From Chlorophyllum brunneum (taxonomy: Eukaryota; Basidiomycota; Agaricomycetes; Agaricales; Agaricaceae), in contig OY756148.1 of the NCBI GenBank assembly GCA_963576785.1, forward strand, positions 1,984,001 to 2,048,000: DNA of 64,000 nt. The letters run 5' to 3'. Below the pieces are notes generated by a model that made no database searches, was not told the DNA's origin, and saw only the letters and a program-made list of their open reading frames with translations. The position numbers were made by a program, and so were the translations under genes. Position 1 is the first letter of the stretch, and each line of letters starts with the position of its first letter. Shown one piece after another: positions 48,073-62,002 of this stretch.

Positions 48073-48828
48073 ATGGCTCCCCCAACTTTTCTTTACGCGC
48101 CTATTCCAAGAGCTCACCTCATTGCTCCCATGCAAACGTGGGGTCGTGGAACCCTAGCCCAGCGCCTACATGACATAGCCATTCGCGAAGAGTTGGAAAG
48201 ACTTGAACCGCCACCCGAGCCTCGGAGGTATCAAACCATTCAACTAACACTGCCAAAGAGACGACCGAGCGTCCCAGAGCGAATCTCGCATGGTCACATC
48301 CAGGGCCAAGCATCTCGTAGTTTGCCTACTACAATTTCATCTTGGCACCGACAAAACAATGGTTATCAGCGTCTCCATACTGCAACTCTCTACAGTCCAC
48401 AAGATGAGGTTTTTCAACTCGAACAACCAATGAGCAAAAATCCAATTATGTTCACGAAACGGCCCATCGCTCCACCTCTCTGTACCGATAATTCAATTTC
48501 CTCTCCACAATCAGCAACGGACAAGAATATTACTTCCACTACCACGAGTATTCATGGTAGTACGAAATTTGCCTTCATCACCAAACCTAACAAGATCAAG
48601 AGACTGAACCCTTTCCCGATTATCGAAGCTGAAGAAGAAGAAGATTGGTCTCGGTCATGCGACTCCAGGAGACGAGTTGACTTTACGCACGGGTGCAATG
48701 TCACTACGAATCCAAGAACCACTGCCTCGTATCTCGATCCGACTTTATGGACAACAAAGATCAAGAATTGGAATTGTTTGACCAATTCCGCGTGGGGAGG
48801 ATACGGCCAAGTACACCCATTACCATAG
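48073..48828 (+). CDS. Intronless hypothetical protein
   Basis: One open frame of 251 codons from ATG 48073 (MAPPTFLYAPIPRAHLI). The frame is open 29 codons further upstream but with no ATG. Its length makes a chance frame very unlikely. The N-terminal part has a charged helix (TLAQRLHDIAIREELERL) and a Pro/Arg-rich segment (EPPPEPRRYQTIQLTLPK). The middle is Ser/Thr/Gln-rich and apparently disordered. Near the C-terminus are an acidic patch (IEAEEEEDW) and aromatic residues (WGGYGQVHPLP). No signal peptide, membrane helix or known domain is visible. I do not recognise it. Confidence 0.55.
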   Translation: MAPPTFLYAPIPRAHLIAPMQTWGRGTLAQRLHDIAIREELERLEPPPEPRRYQTIQLTLPKRRPSVPERISHGHIQGQASRSLPTTISSWHRQNNGYQRLHTATLYSPQDEVFQLEQPMSKNPIMFTKRPIAPPLCTDNSISSPQSATDKNITSTTTSIHGSTKFAFITKPNKIKRLNPFPIIEAEEEEDWSRSCDSRRRVDFTHGCNVTTNPRTTASYLDPTLWTTKIKNWNCLTNSAWGGYGQVHPLP

Positions 48829-51800
48829 AAATCCAATAAACAATGAATTTTCGAATAAAGTAATACCCTTTGTATCATAGCAACTCATGTATGCGGAACT
48901 ATCCTTCTCTCCTGTATAGTATTCAAAGATGTATATTTGTACTTTTCCCCCTGCTCTAAACATTCATCAATCTTTTTTGACAAGGGCGGTATTAAAATAA
49001 CAAGAGAATCTAGATCTCTTAGCGTCTAGGCGAGCTGTGTCAATGGTTACAAGTGCTTACTAAACCGATGGACATCGCAACAACTCGGATACCCAAGCGA
49101 AGATCCACATTATCCGGAGGAGGGGTGGACAAACACAGCACTGGTCCCTCCTATGATCCGTCATCTATTTCCCATCATAATGAACGTGGCAAAATGAACG
49201 CTCATCCCGTTTGGTATCCACTCGAAGCAGTGTGTTCAACATCAATGATACTTCCTAAGAGTCTTCTGAATCTAACTATATAAAGCGATACCTATCCATC
49301 ATCAAGCTGTGTTAATGATGGGAGTAAATAGTGATGCGGAACATGACGCCCATAAAAACGACTTTGGTAGGAATCTCGCCGGGAAGCACGATGGGTTACA
49401 CAGCATGGGGTGTTGTAAAATATTTTTATTAATGTTTAACCATTCGGATCCGTTACAGACTTGTTCGGTTAACAATAAGAAGAAGAGAAATGTTGAAAAA
49501 AAAAATGACAAAGACATGAATTATAGACAGATGGTAACCGGAAAAAAAGGTGAGTGGAGGAATTTGAAAAATAACTTTGGACGATCCATTGTCGGAAACG
49601 TCATTAGCCACGAGGGCGGCATTCGGATATATGAAAGGAGCGCTATCATCGGATTGTCAAAACCATTCTTGATGGACGTGTGTTGGCAGTTGGAGAATCC
49701 ATCATGTCAACAAAAAAAGTTGTACTATGTATGTTTTTCCGAAAAGAGGATTTTGCACAAAACCATCCGATAGATTTAGATGCAGAATCAAAGGCCCTAT
49801 ATATCACCGCCGACTCGGGTCAAGGAGTTTAGATATTTGCGAAAGGATTTAAAGGAAGTTCATTGAATCCGCTTCTGCGATCCGATAGGATCCCTAGTGT
49901 GTAAGCCCCAGGTATTACGACTCCGAGCAGAGAGAGTAATTCGGAACTTGGGTCCACGGATCATAAATGTGTGTATTCGGAACCTACACTTAAATAATAA
50001 TAAAATGCACTTCCCCCTCAAAACCTACCACCACACCAAGAAAATTTCCATCCATCCCTAAAATCCCATATTTAAGTTTTTTCCCAAAAGGAAATTAACC
50101 AACCAAATAATTCATTCTCACACACATTTAGGATCCGCACAGGTAGGAAGAGATTAAGAAAAAGAAGCTACTTCAAAGGCGATGCCGAGTTCCTACATTC
50201 TCGGGTGCTCGGTAAAACGTCGTTATATTATTCATTTTTAATAATAATAATAATAACACCAAATCTCACCACCCTGGGAGTGTTCGTCTGGAGCGTTCAT
50301 CATATGTATGTATACCCAATACGCGACCAACTCGGGCATCTCGCAAGTTGGGTCCGTGCGTTCGGCACATCCCCCCAACAACAAGACTTCTTCTACTTGT
50401 TCCAATTTCGGGCCGACGGCCCGTTGTGGTATTTTTATTGTTGTCAAATTGATTGATTGATGATTGTTGATCTTGATTGGTTCTAGTCTCAGTGGTCTTT
50501 GCAAAGCGAACAGAAATGCGGGGTAACGGAGTTGGTTTTGTGTTTCATCCCTTAGTGGTAGTTGGTGTATGGCACACCATTATGGTAGGGGGTTACCAAC
50601 ACAAAAAAAAAGAGGTGTGGTGGGAAGAGTTGATTGGTTTGAAATCTAATGTTTGTTGATGGAGGGGGGGGGGGAATTTCCCTTCGAGATCGGGATTTTG
50701 GGAGGTGAAGTAATTCCATGGAGGTAGTGCAGTGGTTTTATTATTTCGTGGTGCCTTGCTGCGGCGGCAGATGTTTAGTTAAAAGGGTTGTTGGACAAAG
50801 CATCGGTAGTGATGATGATGCGCTTATATCCAACCTACGTTATTAACAACGCGGTACTCTAACCAATCCTTTCCCCGTCACCCAAAATCGGTAATGAAAT
50901 TCCCGGCTCAAAAACCTCCGAAAGTATGAACAAAGCGGAACAGAGTTCTCATCTCACCCAATATTCCCATCCACTAAAGATATATTCGAATCGTCCATTA
51001 TAAGATTTATGAATGATGATGATGCGATATGCATGCATAGCTAACGTAACACACTTTTGATGCCGACCTCCGTCCACGCGCGCGCATATGCATATATGCA
51101 TACTTGGGCCCTAGCCGATGTCGAGATCAACGATTTGTTTTGATCTCCGTTGAGAATTGAATTCATTGTATGAACGGGCATTTACTATCATTACTTCAAA
51201 GTTCAAAACCCTGTGGAAAGCAGTGTGTGTGTGTGTCTTTTCGGGGTTAGTGTGTACTGGCGCACCGAGATATCCGAATGGACCGCTCAGAGCCATAGCG
51301 TCTATGTATACAGTCCATCCTTTTTTTGGTGAGTAAAGTAGGGATAGTGTGTGGTGCTAGTATCTTGCGGTTGAGCTACTGAAGAGTTTCACAACAAACT
51401 CATACCGCGTGGTTTTTTGGGTGTGTGGCACGGTATGATGGGTGGATGATTCTGAGTCATTGAGAAGAGATAGATGGCTCGGTGGATGAATTGTAAAGGG
51501 TGGATGGGATGTATCAAGGGATAGATGGTGTTTAAGTGTTTTTCCGATTTTGTGGAATACCGCCGATTCTCAACTGAAGTAAAGATTGCCGCTACTAATT
51601 AAGAGGTACCCTGACTTTTGGAGCCTCATGGTTTTTATGATTCTCGATTAGTTTTGCCCTGGCAGAGAAAGATATCTCACGTTGTTATTACAAGATTAGA
51701 ACAGACCTTCAAACCCGGCTTATGGATACATGAGGACCTTGCCATATATTTCGAACAGCAACAACAATAGCATTTTTGTGATGGAGTGATGGAGTGATGA

Positions 51801-52643
51801 GTTGGTGTGGAAAGATGATATGTGTGGGTGTGTTTATTTTGTGGATCATTTGGCAGACGATTTGGATCTTGGAGGGCTGTGCTTGGATGGTTATTCGGTT
51901 GGAGAGGGAGATGGATCATTGGAGCTAGAATTTCTTAAAGGTCTAAGCTATTGAGTTTGGTTGTTTCGTTCTTATGGCGGTGCGGCACAGACGAGGACTG
52001 ACGAGGGAACTGCGCACGAGTAGAAATCAGTTGAGAAGGATGGTTGGTAGGGTTGATGAGAGTAATTTAGTTGTCAAATATAGAAAGCGGCGGGTAACGG
52101 GTTGAGACAAATTGGAAAAAGATTGACACGTGGGAGAGAGAAGAGGGAGGGAGAGAGTTAATTTGAGTATCGATCTGCCAGGAGGTTGGTGTTGGATAGT
52201 GGTGTGTTGATGAAGTCAGTTAGACAAAAGAAGACGAGGTGATTTAAGCGAGATTCTTGACGGGTAGAACGTGGCGATGAGGGGAGGGGATGGGATGGAG
52301 TTACTGTGGTCCGCTTGCCGTTGAAAATGCCGGGACGACGTGTGGCAGTTGTTGTCCTGTGAACGAGTAATTTTGCATGCGAGATCCTCTCAACGTACAC
52401 TCCACATGGGCGTGATGATGGTACGACGGACAAAGAAAGGTCTTTTTCTGTACGTGACGACGGTGGAGCTTGGTGAGGGACTGTACGGGGGATGAGGCGG
52501 TACTGCGGTGTGGCCTCGAGTGATCCTCTTGATGAGATGATACGGTTACTGTACGGAACAAACACAGATGGCCCTTGATCGCCTGCATCGCCTCGCCGAC
52601 CTGGCTTGCTACTTACATCCACGCCTGCCCTCGCTCGCCTCCC
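48829..52643. promoter_or_regulatory. Very long 5' flank of STE12, simple-sequence rich
   Basis: 3.8 kb without a supported gene. It contains short microsatellites (taataataata near 50240, gatgatgatg near 50812 and 51013, tgtgtgtgtgtg near 51224), a cgcgcg/tatgcatat palindromic patch near 51080, and homopolymer runs. Open frames of 154 (49309-49773) and 213 codons (52158-52799, antisense to STE12) have no domain. The size suggests a complex promoter and/or a long 5' UTR for STE12. Confidence 0.5.
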
Positions 52644-55600
52644 ATGCACGACCCCTCCTCCACCCACTCCTCTCCCCGCGCCTACCCGGATGACCTCGCT
52701 GGCCCCTACTACCCCCCCTTCGTCCCCCACCACTCCCACACCTACCCCATCCCCAACTATCCCACCCGCCCCATCCACAAGTCTACTCTCCCCCCACACC
52801 CCATCTCTCTCTCCGTCTCAACATCCACCACTGCCTCAGAGCACGACCCCAACGAAAAGACCGCCCGGCCCTCCAATGCCCACAAGCATGCCCAGTTTCT
52901 CTCTGGCGCACTTACTGCCGACGCTGACCCCTCCCGCTCTCTTCTCTTCTCCGACGATCCTGCCTCTTCTGACGATCCAGGTGCCACTCCCATCGTCTCC
53001 CACCCCCCCTCAACCACCTCCGCTGCGGGCCTCCCCACTCCACTCAATAGCGCCGGGCCCTCCACCGACCCTCCCTCCGACACCCTCGACTTTTCACTTA
53101 CAAACACTCCAGGTCTCACACGCGGCCTGACTCGTCCTCTCTCGTCGGCAGAACACGACAAACTCGCCCATCTCGACAGACTCAAATTCTTCCTCGCCAC
53201 CGCTCCGTCCCAATGGGATAACGCCCGCCCCACCCAATCATTCGCACCAACCTCCGGTTCAAATGCTTATCCTTCCGCTTCTGTCGGTCTTCCTTCGACC
53301 ATAGGCAGCAGCACCGGCTGGGGCATGGGCATGCCCACCGGAAACGGTCCCGGTCCCGGTCCTGGAACCGACGCATACACACAAGGCATGCATCCTTCCC
53401 TCAATAGATTCATGCTCCCCAGCCAGGAGTTTGTCACATGCGTGCTGTGGAATGGCCTTTATCACATTACCGGCACCGATATCGTCCGTGCACTCGTCTT
53501 TCGCTTCGAGGTCCGTGCTGTTTATACTTTCCCCGATAAGCCCGCACCTTTGCTTACTTGATGTTTGACAGGCTTTCGGCCGTCCCGTGCGCAACATGAA
53601 GAAATTCGAGGAGGGTGTTTTCAGTGATCTTCGCAACCTCAAACCAGGCGTGGATGCCTGTCTTGAAGAGCCCAAGGTTGATCATCTGATATGTTTTTCT
53701 TTGCGATTACTGACCACGTCTCTACAGTCCCCCTTCCTTGATCTCTTGTTCAAGTACCAATGCATCCGCACACAAAAGAAGCAAAAGGTCTTTTACTGGT
53801 TCTCTGTCCCACACGATCGTCTGTTCCTCGATGCCCTCGAACGAGATCTCAAGCGAGAGAAAATGGGTCAAGAACCTACCACCCACGTCGTTGGCGAACC
53901 TGCTCTCTCATTCACCTATGATCCCAAACGCAGTCTCTATGAGCAGTTCTCTAAAGCTCAAGGGATCAAAGACGGCGAAGGCGAAATAGAAAGTTCTCTC
54001 CGCCGAGCCGAAGTCGATTCAACAGGCGAAAGCGTTCTCGGAACCAGTAGCGAAAGTGACGCTGAACTGATTGACGGCGCAACCAACCTACACATTGATA
54101 CCGAGGATAGCGAGATGAGCGATGCGGATGACTTGAATGCGCTTACGGAGGAAGAACGTGAGAAGAGGAGGAGGCTTAAACAGGAACAACGACGTAAACG
54201 ACATCTTTCACACATCAATGGTGGAGGGACGGCCACGTTCTTTTCCAACCTCTTTGGTCTCTTTGAAGGCTCCCCCACGTATAAGCAGAGGAGGAAGAAG
54301 AATCCTGCAGCAGGTGCTGCGGGGAGTAGTGCGTTGAGTCGCAGTGTTAGCAGTTCCTCGTCCGCTTCGTTTAGACGCGGGAGTGAAGATTTTGATGAGA
54401 GAGGGAGACCGAGGAGTATGGGATCGTACGGGACTGGACTTGCCGAACGACATCATCATCAATCTGCTTCGGTTTCTCGTGAACGATCTTATCCCTATCC
54501 ACACCCTTACACTTATATCCATCGGCAATCTTCTCAAGGCAGCGTCGGCGGTGGAAACGGCGGACAAAATACATTCCAGTTTTCTAGCATGTCAGAGGAA
54601 TTTGGTCCTGGGAGTTTGGATGCGCGGGAAAGAGCCGAACTAGATGCCGCGACAATGTTTCATCGACAAGCGAGGGGAGAGCTTATTCCTGCTGATGGGG
54701 TTGTTAGGAAGCCGAAGGTGGCACATGTGCTTCCACAGGTTGGGGTAATGATATCCGAAGGCTTTACGGCACATCAAGTTCAGACTGCTGGAGCGTCTGG
54801 GCAACAATCACAGCAACAACAACAAACTAGCGATGATGCGCAAATGGACCGATATGCGAACGACTTTGATCCAAATGCGATGTTCCCACCTCCTGTTGGT
54901 GACCCTAGTGGTTCGACGACCACAGCGACGCCGTATGAAACGGTTTTGGCCGATGGAAAAGTTAGAGCGTTTATGTGTCCGTTGTATTCGTGTGGGAAAT
55001 TGTTCAAGAGGATGGAACATTTGAAGAGACATGTGAGGACGCATACGCTGGAGAGGCCCTATGCATGTCAGATATGTCAAAAGAGGTTTTCGAGAAGTGA
55101 TAACTTGAATCAACATCTCAGGACGCATGAACGAACTGGATCGGCTTTGGCTAATGCTACTGGTGCGAGTTCTACTGGAGGAGGAGGGGGATATGGGATT
55201 ACGGCGATTGGTGATGGTTTAGGTGGCGGTGGTGGTGGTTTGGATATGAATGCGATGGGTGCTGCGATGGGAGGTTTGGATGCTATGACTGCTATGGGAA
55301 TGTGGAGGGATACGACTGGAGGGAATGAGGATAGTGATTTGAGTGGAACGGAGAGCGAAGGATTTGACGATGAATACATCTATCATCATCAGCAGCAAAT
55401 TCCTCACCATCATCATCAACAACAACAACCACACCTTCTGAATGACCCGTTTGGACTGTCGATGCTTGGAGCGACTGGTCCGACTACGACGACTACGACG
55501 GGGGGTGGTCTTGGTGGTATGGGAAATGGATTTGATATGCAAATGTGCGAGATCGAAGTCCAAGCTAGCGATGTTTCGGAGATTCCGGGAGGGGAAGAGG

Positions 55601-56793
55601 AGGGACTGGTTTTGAGAAATCATCCTCATCATCCTCATCATCACCATCAACTTTCTGGAGCGTTGAACCAATTTGCGAATCCGACGACGACAGGTGGTGA
55701 TTTTACACAGGATCCATCAACGGCACAATGGGCTCAACCTCAACCGAGTCCAGCGTTTAGCGTTCCATCACCACCAGCTGGGATTTCTCAAATGAATAGA
55801 TCGAACCGAACGTCTATTGGATCATCTTCTGGGTTTATGAGACCTACACATTCTACTTCGTCTTCTTCGTTATCGATCTATAATGGAACGAGTCCCAATT
55901 CCGCTGCTACGGTTAATGGGATTAATGGAGCTGGAACTGGACAAGATGATTATGTTTCGTCGTTGTCTGCACCGTCGCACAAACAGGCTTTTGATCATTC
56001 GTCGTTGTATCCACCTGGGATGCTTGATTCGTCGCATTCTACTGGGCCTACTCCTGCTACTGCTACTGGTGGTACTGGTGCTGGTGTAACGACACCTGCG
56101 AATGTGGGAGCTGCGGGATTGGCTGGACCGATTAGGAGGCATAGGAGTATGACGCCTAGTTTGATTGGGAGGACGGGGGAGAGCATTAGAAGACCGATGA
56201 GCACTGTGAGTAATACGAGTGGGGGAGAGAGAAGTGGTGGGAGTTCATCACCTGTACCTGGGATTCCGATGGGGATGGGTGGTGTATCGATGAGTGGGGG
56301 TGGTGGTGCTAGTACGACGAGAGGGTATCATCCATACGCGGGTGGATATACCAGTTCTTCGAGATCGGGATCGACACATTCGAGTCCGGCGGTTTATAAT
56401 GTTCCGCTCGGAACTGCTGGCGGTGATGGATCGACGGCGCAACAACAAGGATTGAGAAGATCCGAATCGAGAACAAGTTTTATAGGAATGCAGGATGGCA
56501 GCGGGGGAGGAGAGTTTAGAACGGAAAGCCCTGGATCGTTCATTTCACAGCATATGCAGCAACAACAACAGCAACAGCAACAACAGTCGATGCATCATCA
56601 AACGGAATCACCTGCGCATTTTACGATGGAGTTGCCTGCTCATCATCATCATCATCATTCGATTTATGCGGCACATTCGAATACGTTACCTGTTGGTGTG
56701 TATGATCCTAATACGCATCAACCTCAGATGGGAGATAATAGTGGTGGTAGTGGTGGTGGTGGGTATTATCCACATACTCATGCTACACTTTGA
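52644..56793 (+). CDS. STE12: Ste12-type transcription factor with two C-terminal C2H2 zinc fingers
   Basis: Exons 52644-53519, 53572-53676 and 53728-56793, 1348 residues. Ste12 factors act below MAPK cascades in mating, filamentation and infection-structure development. The homeodomain-like Ste12 domain (~175-375) is intact: [66 protein letters not shown] and [20 protein letters not shown]. Two C2H2 fingers lie at ~740-800: CPLYSC...HLKRHVRTH and CQICQ...NLNQHLRTH, as in the Ste12alpha-type proteins of basidiomycetes and many ascomycetes. The C-terminal ~550 residues are low-complexity with His, Gln and Gly runs coded by cat/caa/ggt repeats. ATG 52644 was preferred; the frame is open 23 codons further upstream. 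A huge 5' flank precedes it. Confidence 0.93.
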
Positions 56794-59217
56794 TTTCTTT
56801 CTTTTCTTACTCGGACAGATAATTGTTCATGATATACTTTAATATACTCCTCACGTTACTCGTCTACGACGCCCCTTTCTTGTCTTTTGTCTTGTCTTGT
56901 CTTTTTTTTTGTAGTCTTTTTGTCCTTTTGCTGTTTGTACATTACTGATGTTCTTTGGGTTGGGATATAACCTTAATTAACACTCGTACCTAATTGTGCA
57001 AAAAATCTTCTTTTTTTTTTTCGCGAATGTGTATATATGTCTTTTGATGTAGCTTTTTGATAAAATAAAATAAATGGGATATTTATTTCCTTTCTCTTTG
57101 TGGTTGGATGATTAGTTCCTGGTTGTGAGGGTTTGGGGGGTGATGGTGAGAGGTTGAGAAATGGAGTTATTCTCTCCTTATGAGTAAAACAGACAAAGAC
57201 GGTCGGAATTTCATACGATCCGAGAATGGTTTTGTCCGAATGTGAAGAAGTGGTTGAGTTGTACATGTACACATGTATGTTAAATACACACTACATTACG
57301 AAGACGGCACGAAGGAAGGAGCATTACGAGAAGAAGTTTCTCGGTTAAATTTCGTATAGCACCCCTTGATGCCCGATTTTGAGGGGAGGTCTAGAGTGTG
57401 CCAAGATGAACACCTTTTGATTCGATGATGATCGATGCATGATTCGATTGATGATGAACGAATGGGGTTGAGGGGGGGGATACATATGATGTGTAGAGTT
57501 ATTTATAAAGGCTGCGGCACCGTGTTGTGAACCCCCTGAGTGAGGAGAATGGGAAAGAGGGATGAGTATTTGTGTTTTTTTATGGTTGTAGTGCGGTGTA
57601 GTGATAGTTGTTGTTGTTGGAAAAAAAAAAAAACCGCAGCTTGATCATCAATTTTTTTTATTTTTTATCATCGACTCACTCGGGTGTCTCGTTCATTTCT
57701 GTGTTCAGGGTAGTAGAAACTTGGGTTCGTTGTTGTAATGATGCCTTTATTTAATTAAGGGGTTTGAAGATATGTATCATTGATGAAATGCTTAGAACAT
57801 GACCGCGTGTTACATGGATATGTATGTATATATACGTAGAGTTGAAACCCGAGCGGAGTCAGGAAACCGCTGATTTTTCGGGAATCGTAATGATCACACA
57901 TACATACATATTTCGAAAAATGCGGTGGTTGTCATGTGTTGTTGTCATGGCTGACTTTCCAACTTTAATAATCGTCCTGCCAATAGAAGTGAACTCACGG
58001 TTCCTCTTGGTGGGTTCGTGTAACATTTTGGTAAAATCTAGACCAAATGACTTCTCATAATCAATTTCAAAATCCTGGAATATGGGCTTGTTGGAACTAC
58101 AACTTTGGGTATATATAACAGACTCACACTTGCTTTCGGACCGGGTGGAGGGAGTCGAAGATAGTAGACTTGTGTCAGCCTTTAACCTCTCGTGGATCTA
58201 GTTTGTGCACAAAGCTGGCATCTACATCAGGAAGGCTCTGTCACTCTCCATCAAAGGTTTTCGAGCTATTCCCACCAAAGGTTTCCTCTTCTAGTATCCT
58301 TGTCCCAGTTCCAAACGACATTCACCTACGTCCGCATCGATCCGAACCCTGCAAATAGGCTCTTCAAAGGTATGGCACTGCATTATTCGTTTTCAGCTAT
58401 TGCAGAAGGAGCAAAATGCTATTGTGCGTCCGAAACTGATGCGTTGACACTTGCATTAACGGCATTGGGTTGATCAAGACTCGTATTGCTAAACTGGAGC
58501 TATAACTCGGCCTTCGGTATTGGCAATTTCAATGGAACTTTGTTCCCGTTCCCGCTCGCAACACCAGAGTGACCACTTCTGGACGGGGAAGCGAAACAAA
58601 ATGCAGCGGTTTAGATATGTAAAGGACCTGCCGAGAGGCAGGTACGCTTTCTTGGGACACGTGACAAGTCACGAGATTAGAGTAGGTAGTTCCCAGCGAG
58701 ACCATGTAGACTCCCTCGTCCACCTCATTCGCGTTCGACTCGACAGAAATCCCCTATTTTATTTCCCACCCACCCACCTCAACCCTTCTCCCTTGGTGTC
58801 ATACCACACAGTCAAGAAAATCACACCAAGCCAACAAACCGCGCAGTGACCCTCGAAGAGACCTTTTTTTTGGGGCAACCCGTCTACGTCCTCTCCTCGA
58901 ACTCACACCCTGGCTGATATCGGAATCTCCCCTCTTTGAGATTCCGATCCACCACTCCCAAAGACTCTGCACGGTTTGCTTAAGCATTAACTACGAGACG
59001 ATGCGACACAGACGTTAGATTACTTCCCTTAAGTGACACCCTATCCCAAGACACAGGCACCTTACAGTGTAAAGAAAGTGTGCGACTTGGGTAGATCAGA
59101 GCACCTACGAGCTACGGTTCTGTATTGGTATGACGTCGTTGCTACGACCTCATGTGCGCCTTCCGAACTTTCACATGCGGAACATCAGATACCGAGAGCA
59201 TGTCGCTATGTCCGGGG
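56794..59217. other. Intergenic region with homopolymer runs
   Basis: 2.4 kb downstream of STE12 with T-rich and A-rich runs (13 A near 57619, T-runs near 56904 and 57010). Only short frames occur and none has a recognisable domain. Nothing else is supported. Confidence 0.45.
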
Positions 59218-61529
59218 TCAAAGTACATCATATAAATACTTGCGACTGATTAAAGCCGCTCTGTCACGTTCTGCCAAGTTACCCGTTTCTATCGTCTGAA
59301 AATACCCGTCTTCATAGTTGACCTCCCAGAACCAGTACGTTGCTTTGGAGCCATATCCAACCGTATAAAGTCCCGACTCAATCTGGTCTTGGTTTTGACT
59401 GGGTTTACGAAGAAGGTTATTGAGTCGAGAACCCAAATTGGTCCGGTATGGTTGTAAACTTCCGGCTTCATGCTTTTGTTGAACCATCTTCGAGAAAGTT
59501 GATCAGACGATCCTTCGATACGCCAACGAGACCTATCTCACCTTCTTAAACCGCGTAATTTCAAGATTTCTCAGCCCTCCAGGAAAGCTTCGGAAGATTA
59601 CACTTCCTCGAATACCTATGAAGTAACCAGTGCAGCCCCAATACGTGGTCGTATGGTGCTCGCGCTCCCCGAGCTGGCTGGCCCTGACATATAGATTCTT
59701 GAGAAAATCGCAATGACGCAATTTTTTTCGAAGTCCTGAGTCCGACTCAGGTCCGCCCGCGAGCCCCGAGCATATAGTCGCGGATAATGCATAGACTTCG
59801 ATCTTAAGCACAGAATTGGTGAGTTCGTCCGTGTCGGGGTAGGAGAGGGAGGTCGCGGAACTATGTGCATCTGGTGCTAGAACTAGTACTAGAGGGACAG
59901 TAGAACGTAATTATTGGGGTGCTTCCAATTTCCAACGAAAAAACAGTAGCACGCACCGGACTCTTTAATACTATAACTTTCCTCGAGTTCGAGTCGGATT
60001 TCGAGGCAGCGCTTGAACAAAGCATTACACATTGTCGACGATTCGACACAAAAAGTCCCTGAACGATTTGGATCAACGAGGCAGTCGAAAAATGATTTGT
60101 GGTAGAAAGAAATTGATGCTCCTAGTCGAGCACGAACGATAGTGCATAATTTCGTAATAGCTCGAGGACTCAAGTGTTGAGACGGACGCGTAGTATCGAC
60201 GCCCTCATAAATAAGCGGCCCGCCTTGGCCCTGGAAGTTAATCACAGAGCTAAGGTGGTACCGGATGGTTTTGAACTGCGGTTCTGACAACTTCAACAAG
60301 TTGCTGAACACCGTGGCACCCCTCCCACCACGATATGATAGCGGCCCACAGAAACATAATAGAGCGCACAGGAGTTGCTTTTGCAGGAATGCGCTGCATG
60401 CTCAGGAGATAAAACCTATCCAGTTCCGCGAAGGGTGGTACTGAAACGTCGTTGCCAACCAAACTCCTGTGGTATAAGATGCCCTCGAGCACCTCCCGAA
60501 GAGGTTCCTCTGGTCCAAGTGGGGCAATGAATCGGAGGACCATCGCTGCATAGACAAAGAGTCCAGCGGTAGCATTTACAAGAACCTTCAGATCTCTAGG
60601 GGATGGCCACAAAGCCGGGGAAGTCGAAAGATTGCAGCGCTGAAGGATATTATCGAAACCGGCTCTTAGGTAGAGCTCGATCTCTTCATCAACGTCGCGA
60701 GAAACCGGAAGAACGGTTTTGTAGCAGAGTGCAGCAATGTCTATTTGGGAAAATGTGGATTCAATGTGACGTTCCGGGCGGCTGAAGAATGCCCAACAGA
60801 AAGGTGTAACACCATCCCGGGCTGATGCGGCAATAATTTCGATTATCTGGCATTGAGCATCCGTGCTTTCGCATTCGTCGAGCCCGTCAATAAATGTGGG
60901 CACCCTAGCGCCGATACCCCTCTCACTATCCCCCAGCTCTTGAAGGGACTCAACGATTAGGGTCTTGAATTGGGACGCCATTGATTTGTTTACGAGTGAG
61001 GGGTCTCGGGGGATCTTCAGGTCGATGAGGTCGCGGTAGTGAGGGAATACGGTAGAGAGTTGATATGCAATGGTGGTGAAGAACTTTTCGTGCTTGTTTC
61101 TTCCGTTGACCGAAACGAAGAAAGCAGCACCAAGCACTCCCAAACTGCTGAGCGTCTCCACACAAGTCTGGGCCACAGCGGACTTTCCAACTCCCGCTAG
61201 GCCCTCCATCCAAAACAGTGGTAAATGTTCATCGTCGTTGGAAGAGAGCGCCCAGTGAACAATGTCTTCGACGTATTGTATGTAGGAGGAAGGTCGCGGG
61301 CGGAAGAATCGTATGCGGCTTCAGGAATAGATGCTTTGAGCAATACATCAATACCTCTTAATGGGTGTCGGGAATGTTGCGAAGTTGAACATTGAACGTT
61401 GAATTCTGAAATGAGCTCGGTGGTTTGTGGGAGTCGATTGGGCTTACCGCAAGGGCCACTTGAGATGTTAATTTTCTGGTCTGTAAATTGACTGTTATTT
61501 ATGACAAAGTTGTGAGCACCGGAAAACAT
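59218..61529 (-). pseudogene. NACHT STAND NTPase with two frame breaks
   Basis: Starts MFSGAHNFVINNSQF at 61529, like many agaricomycete NACHT proteins. Exon 1 (61529-61448) splices to 61354. A first break lies near 61290, between SSARDLPP and YIQYVEDIVHWAL: relatives have a short Cys-His-Pro-Gly-Thr linker here that is missing, and the frame shifts. The NACHT core is good: GLAGVGKSAVAQT (Walker A), FIDGLDECES (Walker B), FSRPERHIE. A second break near 60320 shifts the frame within the region matching GVAFIANIL of the next gene. Then come FYHKSFFDCLVDP, an intron 59956-59871, an exon to 59542 and a last exon 59487-59218 (ESGLYTVGYGSKATYWFWE). No repeat domain follows. It is the tandem paralogue of 62003-64000. 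Assembly error cannot be excluded for either break. Confidence 0.75.
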
Positions 61530-62002
61530 GAGCGTTTATGTCGGTTGTTGAAGATGATGTGTCGGCTCGTCCACGGACCAGCCCATATTGGGGATTGGCG
61601 TCATTTAACATGCCCCCGGCCACCACCTACTCTCCTCACTTAGTAGGGTAGGACCTCTATATCCGGTGAGCATCAGGTATCAAGTTCTTAAATTTGTAAG
61701 GGAACGCATACATCATCGCCCTCGATGACAAGGGACTACAATTACAGTTACAGGGTTCCAGATTGGTGTGGACCCCGGCGACCGAACGAATGGAGGGAGG
61801 ATAGCTGAGGGGGCCCCGGGAAGAATGTGGACCAGTAAATTGTCCGTTTAAGGAAAACTAACCATGCATACTCTTTACCCTCTCGAAAAATATTCGCATC
61901 ACTCGACGAAGCCCTCGCGAGTGTGGACCATGCACTACCGCCTCTATTCCTCTTCCGATTCCATACAGCGTGCCATGCAACCTTAAGTCATATGTGTCAC
62001 GT
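61530..62002. other. Intergenic spacer between the two NACHT genes
   Basis: 473 bp between the start of the first NACHT locus and the stop of the second, both minus strand. It should contain the promoter of the former. No other feature seen. Confidence 0.5.

Noticed and set aside
49309..49773. 154-codon plus-strand frame
   Set aside because: Lys/Asn-rich composition typical of AT-rich noncoding sequence; no domain, and it lies in a microsatellite-rich flank.
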